Below are positions 58,948-64,000 of a DNA stretch of 64,000 bases, one piece after another. The position numbers were made by a program, and so were the translations under genes. The DNA is from JAWWPY01 sp033854735. Lineage in GTDB: Bacteria > Actinomycetota > Actinomycetes > Streptosporangiales > Streptosporangiaceae. Every line of letters starts with the position of its first letter. Position 1 is the first letter of the stretch. The stretch spans positions 1-64,000 of the forward strand of contig JAWWPY010000540.1 in assembly GCA_033854735.1 (NCBI GenBank), written 5' to 3'. The notes beneath the pieces were generated by a model, which saw nothing but the letters and a program-made list of their open reading frames with translations, did not search any database and was not told the origin of the DNA.

Positions 58948-60432
58948 ATGACTGATCTAGATCGACGTGCGACCCCGCGAGCGGGGCACCCGGGCCACGG
59001 TCCTTCGGGTGGCGTACTGACCGTGTTGCTGACATCGGTGGCGTATTTCATGGTGGCGCTCGATGCGCTCGTGGTGGTCACCGCGCTGCCGTCGATACAC
59101 CGCGGACTGGGCGGGGGCATCGCGACCCTGCAGTGGACGGTCAGCGCCTACACCATGGCCTTCGGGGCGGGGATTCTCACCGCCGCCGCGCTCGGGGACC
59201 GGTTCGGACGCCGGCGTGTCTATGTGGCGGGCCTGGCCATATTCACCGCCGCGTCGGCCGCGTGCGCCTTGGCCCCCAACGCAGCGACGCTCGTTGCCTG
59301 CCGCGGCGTTCAGGGCCTGGGTGCGGCGATCGTCATGCCGCTGGGTCTCACGTTGCTGACCTCAGCGTTCCCCGCGGCGCGGCGAGGCACGATCGTAGGA
59401 ATCTGGGGCGGGATCGCCGGGCTGGCGGTGGCCAGTGGCCCGCTGGTCGGAGGGGCGATCACCCAGGGATTGAGCTGGCACTGGATCTTCTGGGTGAACG
59501 TGCCGGTCGGCGTCGTCGCTGCTATCGGGGCGCGGCTGCGCCTCACTGAGAGCCGAGGCTCAGGCGCTCGGCTCGATGTCCCGGCGCTGGTCCTTGTCTC
59601 AGCCGGCGTGGGCGTCCTCATCTGGGGGCTGGTGCAGGGAGGCCAAGCGGGCTGGGGAAGCTCGCAGAACCTGTTCGGGCTGATCCTGGGAGCCCTCTTG
59701 ATGATCGGCTTCGTCGTGCGGGAGGCACGGGCCACCGAGCCGATGATCCCGCTGGGGCTATTTCGCGGCAGGAGTTTCTCAGCTGCCGTGACCACCCAGT
59801 TCCTGATGGCCGCGTCCATCTTCTCGGCGGCCTTTCTCATCAGTCAGTTCTTCCAGTTCGCCCTCGGTGACTCACCTCTGGGAACCGGTCTCCGTTTCCT
59901 GCCCTGGACGGCCACGCCTCTGTTGATCGCGCCGATCGCCGGCGCCCTCTCCGACAGGATCGGCGCGCGCATTCTCATCGTTCCCGGGCTGCTGATGCAG
60001 GGGGTTGGCTTCGCCTGGATCGTGGCGCTGGCCAGTCATTCCTCGGGCTACGGGAGCTACGTGATCCCATTCGTCATCGCGGGCACGGGGATTTCGATGG
60101 CCCTGCCATGCGTCACGGCGGCCGGGTTGAACGCGGTCTCCCCGGCATCGCTCGGCAAGGCGGCGGGCACTCTGAACACGATGCAACAATTCGGGGCCGT
60201 GTTCGGCATCGCGATTGTGACGGCTGTTTTCAACTCCAAGGGCAGCCTGGCCGGTCCGGCCGCGGTCACCAGCGGGTATCGCCCGGCCCTGGCGGTGGCG
60301 GCGGGCCTCTCGGTTCTGGGCGCCATCGTGGCCTGCGGTATTCGCAGGACGCCGCGCGCCGCCGCGGTCGACCTCAGCCATCCAGGCGAGATCCAGGCCG
60401 CCGACCTGGCCGCTGCGTCAGGGACCCGCTGA
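58948..60432 (+). CDS. DHA2-type MFS drug exporter
   Basis: A 494-residue, 14-helix exporter of the EmrB/QacA type. Helix 1 region FMVALDALVVVTALPSIHRGL, motif-A loop ALGDRFGRRRVYVAG, motif C-like LAVASGPLVGGAITQGLSWHW and the late-half GALSDRIGARILIVPG are present. It is only distantly similar to the exporter at 33.6 kb. ATG 58948 follows GGAG by 8 nt; the open frame upstream is not used. A strong inverted repeat 39 bp after the stop is a good terminator. No regulator is adjacent. Substrate unknown. Confidence 0.93.
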   Translation: MTDLDRRATPRAGHPGHGPSGGVLTVLLTSVAYFMVALDALVVVTALPSIHRGLGGGIATLQWTVSAYTMAFGAGILTAAALGDRFGRRRVYVAGLAIFTAASAACALAPNAATLVACRGVQGLGAAIVMPLGLTLLTSAFPAARRGTIVGIWGGIAGLAVASGPLVGGAITQGLSWHWIFWVNVPVGVVAAIGARLRLTESRGSGARLDVPALVLVSAGVGVLIWGLVQGGQAGWGSSQNLFGLILGALLMIGFVVREARATEPMIPLGLFRGRSFSAAVTTQFLMAASIFSAAFLISQFFQFALGDSPLGTGLRFLPWTATPLLIAPIAGALSDRIGARILIVPGLLMQGVGFAWIVALASHSSGYGSYVIPFVIAGTGISMALPCVTAAGLNAVSPASLGKAAGTLNTMQQFGAVFGIAIVTAVFNSKGSLAGPAAVTSGYRPALAVAAGLSVLGAIVACGIRRTPRAAAVDLSHPGEIQAADLAAASGTR

Positions 60433-60470
60433 GCCCGGCCCGGTTTCCTGCCCACTCCCGCTGGACAGGG

Positions 60471-60505
60471 TTCTTCCTGGGGCGGGAAACCCGTCCCAGG
60501 AAGAA
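60471..60505 (+). terminator. Strong terminator hairpin
   Basis: Sixteen-base arms, TTCTTCCTGGGGCGGG and CCCGTCCCAGGAAGAA, pair with one G-T wobble around an AAA loop. It lies 38 bp after the exporter stop and is on its own; no T-run follows. Confidence 0.75.
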
Positions 60506-60577
60506 GCGGGACTATCGGCCCTGGCGGCTGATCCGGTCGCCACGGCACACTGGCCGCGTTCGCGAGGGGGTGGGATC

Positions 60578-62020
60578 ATGCCTTTCCTGGACCGGGCCGA
60601 TGCGGGGCGGCGCCTTGCCGGCAAGCTGATGCGGTTGCGGGGAGCGGGCATCGTTGTCCTGGGCCTGCCCCGGGGAGGAATCCCGGTTGCCTTCGAGGTC
60701 GCCCAGGCCCTCGATGCGGTCCTCGACGTCATCGTGGTGCGCAAGGTCGGCCTTCCCATCCAGCCCGAGTTGGCGATGGGAGCTATCGGAGAAGACGGCG
60801 TCCGCATCGTCAACCAGTACGTGGTCATCGGCGAGCGGGTCACCGAGTCCGAGTTCATCCGGGTCGAGAAGAGTGAGCGGGCCGAACTGGAGCGGCGGGC
60901 CAGGCGTTTTCGGGGAGACCGGCCGCGTGCGCCGCTGGCCGGGCGGACCGCCGTCATCGTGGACGACGGCATCGCCACCGGTTCCACCGCGCGGGCGGCC
61001 TGTCAGGTGGCCCGCGCACACGGCGCGGCCCGGGTAGTGCTCGCGGTTCCGGTCGCTCCGCGAGCCGCTATCCCGGGGCTTTCCTCCGTCGCCGATGAGG
61101 TTGTCTGCCTGGAGACGCCGGATCGGTTCATGGCCATCGGCCAGTGGTACGGCGATTTCTCGCAGACAACTGACGAGGAGGTGGTGAGGCTCCTGCGCCG
61201 CGCGGCCATGCCGGGCCCAGCGGCCCCAGTGAACACGGCGGCCACACCGACGGCGAAGAGCGCGCCGGGCACCCCGGATACGGCAGGCCCCGGCACGGTG
61301 GGCCCGGGCACGGCAGGCCCCGGCACGGCAGGCCCCGGCACGGTGGGCACGGACGAGGATGTCGAGGTGATCGCCGGCTCTGCCCGGCTGGCCGGGCACC
61401 TCAGCGTGCCCCCGGCGGCGGCCGGGATCGTCGTGTTCGCGCATGGCAGCGGGAGCAGCCGGCACAGTCCCCGTAACCAGATCGTGGCGGCCGCCCTCGG
61501 GCAAGCCGGGTTCGGCACGCTGCTCTTCGACCTGCTTACCAATGACGAGGAGCGCGACCGTTCCACCGTCTTCGACATCGGGCTGCTGGCCGGACGGCTC
61601 GCCGATGCCACCCGCTGGCTCCGGGTGCAGCCGGCGGCCGGGCATGCCTCCATCGGATACTTCGGGGCCAGCACCGGGGCCGCCGGCGCGCTGTACGCGG
61701 CGGCGGAACCCGGCAGTGACGTCGACGCGATCGTGTCCCGCGGCGGGCGTCCCGACCTCGCTGGGCCGAGACTAGCGTCGGTCCGGGCACCGACGCTGCT
61801 CATCGTCGGCGGCCAGGACGATCTGGTGCTCGGCCTCAACCAGCAGGCGCAGGCACAGTTGCGTGGTGAAAGCCAGCTCGCCATCGTGCCCGGCGCGAGT
61901 CACCTGTTCGAGGAGCCCGGAGCCCTGGAGCAGGTGGCCACCTTGGCGTCCGGCTGGTTCGCCAGCCATCTCGCACCGCGGCGATCAGCGTTGAGCAGCC
62001 GGCCCCAGTCCGGCGCGTAA
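60578..62020 (+). CDS. Phosphoribosyltransferase - alpha/beta hydrolase fusion
   Basis: A 480-residue two-domain protein. Residues 1-210: a phosphoribosyltransferase fold with VLGLPRGGIPVAFEVA and the PRPP loop AVIVDDGIATGSTARAA near 125-140. Residues about 215-255: a low-complexity linker of GPGTAGPGTVG repeats, encoded by a 15-bp tandem repeat. Residues about 260-470: a dienelactone-hydrolase-like domain with VVFAHGSGSSRHSPRN, YFGASTGAAGALYA (nucleophile Ser near 365), GGQDDLVLG (acid) and GASHLFEEPG (His). The fusion is a recurring one in actinobacteria; the joint role is unknown. ATG 60578 begins the conserved N-terminus. Confidence 0.9.
   Translation: MPFLDRADAGRRLAGKLMRLRGAGIVVLGLPRGGIPVAFEVAQALDAVLDVIVVRKVGLPIQPELAMGAIGEDGVRIVNQYVVIGERVTESEFIRVEKSERAELERRARRFRGDRPRAPLAGRTAVIVDDGIATGSTARAACQVARAHGAARVVLAVPVAPRAAIPGLSSVADEVVCLETPDRFMAIGQWYGDFSQTTDEEVVRLLRRAAMPGPAAPVNTAATPTAKSAPGTPDTAGPGTVGPGTAGPGTAGPGTVGTDEDVEVIAGSARLAGHLSVPPAAAGIVVFAHGSGSSRHSPRNQIVAAALGQAGFGTLLFDLLTNDEERDRSTVFDIGLLAGRLADATRWLRVQPAAGHASIGYFGASTGAAGALYAAAEPGSDVDAIVSRGGRPDLAGPRLASVRAPTLLIVGGQDDLVLGLNQQAQAQLRGESQLAIVPGASHLFEEPGALEQVATLASGWFASHLAPRRSALSSRPQSGA
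61276..61350. repeat. 15-bp tandem repeat, 5 copies, coding
   Basis: Five units of consensus CGGCACGGCAGGCCC in frame in the linker of the phosphoribosyltransferase-hydrolase fusion, giving Gly-Thr-Ala-Gly-Pro repeats. Confidence 0.88.
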
Positions 62021-62025
62021 GCACC

Positions 62026-62232
62026 TCAGGCCAGGTCGAACTCGCCGTCGCAGGCTCCCGCGGTGAACGCGTGCCATTCGGCGCGGCTGAAGAGCAGCGC
62101 GGGGCCGTGCGGGTTCTTGCTGTCCCGCACGGCGATCACCGCGGCGCCAGGAAGGACCGCGACTTCGACGCACGCGCCGCCGTTCCCGCTGCTGTGTGAG
62201 GACTTGTGCCAGCTGGTGCCGGTCAGGTCCAT
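62026..62232 (-). CDS. DUF397 protein
   Basis: A 68-residue DUF397 protein with the family core SWHKSSHSSGNGGACVEVAVLPG, VIAVRDSKNPHGPALLFSRAEWHAF and a terminal GEFDLA. DUF397 proteins are small partners of XRE/DUF5753 regulators in actinomycetes, and act like antitoxin or development factors (the BldB/WhiJ groups are related in context). It overlaps the upstream regulator gene by 10 nt on the minus strand. Function in this strain not known. Confidence 0.93.
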   Translation of the reverse strand: MDLTGTSWHKSSHSSGNGGACVEVAVLPGAAVIAVRDSKNPHGPALLFSRAEWHAFTAGACDGEFDLA

Positions 62233-63035
62233 CTCTCGATTGCCTTCCTGACCAGATCCATGGAGGACCGCGGCGCCAGCGCCTCGGCTTTCAGCAGGTC
62301 ATAAAGGAGGGCGACCCTGGAAACTTCAGCAGCGCGCTCGACTATCTGCCCGGCCAGGGCACTGTCGAGGTAGGCCACGTCGGGTGACCCGTCGAAACCC
62401 GCAATCGCGAACTGGCCGGCCAGCCCCGGATGGGCGCCAGCGTCGGCCGGGACGACCTGGAGCATGATCCTCGGCAGCCGGGCCGCCTCGATCAGGTGAT
62501 CGACCTGCTCGCGCATCACCCGGCTACCGCCGACCGGCCGCGTCAGCACGCCCTCGTCGATGATCACCCACAGTAGCGGCGGCTCATCCTGGGTGAGGAT
62601 GGACTGGCGGTCCATCCGGGCGCCGACCAGCCGGCTGATCTCATCCGCGTTCGAGCCCGGATTCGCCGCCTGCAGAACGGCCCGCGCGTACTCCTCGGTC
62701 TGCAGCAGCCCGGGAATGAGCAGCGGTTCGAACCAGCGCAGCGAAGTCGCCTGCCGCTCGATCTCGACCCAGCCGCGAAACCACTCCGGGTACGCCTCGC
62801 TGCGCACCAGCGGCTGCAGGCGGCTGAGCAGGCCGCCGGTGCGCAGCGCATCGTCGGCCCGGCGGGCGAAGTCGACGCTGGGTGCCCGGCGGCCAGCCTC
62901 CACATGCGCCACCAGCGACGGGCTGTAGGCGATCTTCTCTGCTAACTGGTCCGGGGTGAGACTTGCGCCCGCGCGGGCGCGCCGCAATTCCTCGGAGAAC
63001 ATCGCCAGTGCGCTCACCTGGCTGTCACGGGCCAT
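62223..63035 (-). CDS. XRE-family regulator with DUF5753 domain
   Basis: A 270-residue regulator. The N-terminal helix-turn-helix (about residues 10-65) has LRRARAGASLTPDQLAEKIAYSPSLVAHVEAGRR and a wing. The DUF5753 effector-like domain (about 85-265) has WFRGWVEIERQATSLRWFEPLLIPGLLQTEEYARAVL, then MDRQSIL and LRRP-like loops (PRIMLQVVPADAGAHPGL). It is the usual partner of the adjacent DUF397 gene. ATG 63035 is the first plausible start. Such pairs regulate differentiation or antibiotic onset in Streptomyces-like bacteria. Confidence 0.95.
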   Translation of the reverse strand: MARDSQVSALAMFSEELRRARAGASLTPDQLAEKIAYSPSLVAHVEAGRRAPSVDFARRADDALRTGGLLSRLQPLVRSEAYPEWFRGWVEIERQATSLRWFEPLLIPGLLQTEEYARAVLQAANPGSNADEISRLVGARMDRQSILTQDEPPLLWVIIDEGVLTRPVGGSRVMREQVDHLIEAARLPRIMLQVVPADAGAHPGLAGQFAIAGFDGSPDVAYLDSALAGQIVERAAEVSRVALLYDLLKAEALAPRSSMDLVRKAIERWT

Positions 63036-63365
63036 TTCAGGTCCTTACGCGCGCGCCTGGTTTGCTGGCGGCACCCTGCCGCACCCCGGGCGCGTAGGCG
63101 CTGCGTGCCGGTCCCCTCTCAGAGAGTATTCGAGGTCGGCAAGCCCGGAGAAAGCCATTTAACAGAACGAAGGGATTCGCGATGATCCGCGCCGGCGACT
63201 GCCGACCCAGTCAGGTACCTCGAATAGCCAGGTCGGCCATCCTCCCCAGGCTGGGGCGGGCGGCTGCGGCCGTCCTCACGGGCCCGGGGCTGAGGCCCGC
63301 CGCGTCACGGGGCAAGGGGTTGAGGCGGCTGTCCCACCGGGTAAGGGAGCTGAGGCCGGCCGTCC
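63036..63365. other. Intergenic region before the repeat array
   Basis: No gene supported. It should hold the promoter of the XRE gene on the minus strand, but I find no clear -35/-10. The right half is a degenerate 30-bp repeat that continues into the LysR gene. Confidence 0.4.
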
Positions 63366-63386
63366 TCACGAGGCGGGGCGGCTGAG
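63266..63386. repeat. About 30-bp degenerate tandem repeat, 4 copies, over a stop codon
   Basis: Four units sharing GGC, a CC-rich middle and a terminal GGGGCTGAG-like end. The last unit contains the stop codon of the LysR-type gene on the minus strand. Confidence 0.65.
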
Positions 63387-64000
63387 GATGTCCGCGATCA
63401 GGTCGCGCGCGGCGCCGGCTGGGGGAGCCTTCGTCCCGCGCCAGACGGCGCGCAACGTGCGGCGCAGATCTAGTCCGGGCACGTCCACCCGGACCAGGCG
63501 CCCGCTGGCCAGGTCGTCGGCGACAGCCAACTCACTCAGCACTGCTGGTGCCGCACCGGCCAGCACGGCCGCGCGTATCGCGGACGTCGTCGACAGGTTG
63601 AGGGCCGCGGGGGCCTGCTGCATCCCCGGGCCGAGCGCGGCGATCAGCCCCGCGGTCAGTACGTCGCGCGTGCCTGAGCCCTCTTCCCGGCTGACGAGCG
63701 GCGTGCCCGCCACTTCGGCCGCACTCACCGCGCCGCGCCGGGCCCACGGATGCGACGGGGGCACGACCACCACGAGCCGGTCGTGCCCGATCACCTTGCT
63801 GCGCAAGGACCTCGGCACCCGCGGGCCTTCGACGAACCCGATGTCGGCGCGGCCGTCGGCGACGTGCGCGACGACGGTGTCGCTGTTCGCGGCGGTCAGC
63901 ACGATTTCGGCGCCCGGGCTCCCGGAGCGCTGGGTGCCCGCGCGGAATGACACGAGCCATCCGGGCAGCAGTTGCTCGGCGACCGTCAGGCTCGCGCTGA
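63366..64000 (-). CDS. LysR-family regulator, partial (window edge)
   Basis: Only the effector-binding part is present, about 210 residues; the N-terminal helix-turn-helix lies beyond the window end. The frame is open to the edge and starts in the domain with SLTVAEQLLPGWLVSFRAG, typical of the first strand of the LysR substrate domain. Next come DTVVAHVADGRADIGFVEGP, VVVPPSHPWARRGAVSAAEVAG and LVSREEGSGTRDVL. The subgroup resembles the CysL/CbbR-like regulators. The stop is inside a tandem repeat. Target genes unknown. Confidence 0.9.
   Translation of the reverse strand, partial: SASLTVAEQLLPGWLVSFRAGTQRSGSPGAEIVLTAANSDTVVAHVADGRADIGFVEGPRVPRSLRSKVIGHDRLVVVVPPSHPWARRGAVSAAEVAGTPLVSREEGSGTRDVLTAGLIAALGPGMQQAPAALNLSTTSAIRAAVLAGAAPAVLSELAVADDLASGRLVRVDVPGLDLRRTLRAVWRGTKAPPAGAARDLIADILSRPAS

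Overview
The window is about 70% GC, uses many GTG starts, packs genes with 4-nt overlaps, and carries families typical of filamentous actinomycetes: F420-type luciferase-like oxidoreductases, a Ddn-type deazaflavin nitroreductase, a DUF397 protein beside an XRE/DUF5753 regulator, a MalY-type aminotransferase, DHA2 drug exporters and a DesK/NarL two-component pair. I infer a soil actinobacterium, most likely Streptosporangiales or a near relative. I see no rRNA, tRNA, CRISPR array, transposase, prophage or biosynthetic core gene.

Layout. 0-9 kb: end of a secreted protein, M20 peptidase-nudC, an F420 oxidoreductase, a repeat-bearing hypothetical, a Ddn-like enzyme, a YrdB-type membrane protein, an AbiEi/DUF559 gene between two related hairpins, and a PHP hydrolase. 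8.8-12.8 kb: a four-gene ABC-2 exporter operon (permease, two unequal ATPases, TetR) behind a good promoter. 12.9-24.7 kb: mixed metabolism and regulation, including an AraC/MalY divergent pair, a GCS2-like ligase, a DUF3048 lipoprotein, a HipA-like/DUF3037 pair, a glycosylase overlapping an AldO-like oxidase tail to tail, and an ArsR-SRPBCC pair. 24.8-32.9 kb (minus strand): a five-gene operon joined by 4-nt overlaps, encoding a GT2-GtrA-HprK-like fusion, a GT39 glycosyltransferase, a degenerate phosphoesterase, a membrane-anchored surface protein and a GH99-like endomannosidase. 33.6-41.6 kb: DHA2 exporter, proS, TerC, a site-2 protease with CBS domains, a PucR-type regulator, and a His-tailed thioredoxin. 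41.9-45.7 kb: ABC-2 transporter with a histidine kinase and response regulator. 45.7-51 kb: large secreted metallophosphoesterase, double YbjQ protein, and a lower-GC patch of small unknown genes. 51.2-57.4 kb: psuK-like/psuG, AlkD, a GT-C enzyme, an F420 oxidoreductase and a frameshifted membrane protein. 57.4-64 kb: small membrane protein, frameshifted TPR gene, DHA2 exporter with a strong hairpin, phosphoribosyltransferase-hydrolase fusion, DUF397/XRE pair, and a LysR regulator cut by the window end.

Two themes stand out. The minus-strand operon reads as one system for making, transferring and trimming a probably mannose-based surface glycan from a polyprenyl-phosphate donor, with an unusual P-loop kinase-like domain fused to the first enzyme. 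Across the whole window short tandem repeats have expanded: inside genes the unit is always a multiple of three (15 or 18 bp), while between genes it is usually not (19, 20, 43, 55 bp), and several arrays lie on stop codons. A second, dispersed family of GATC-centred palindromes sits only between genes.
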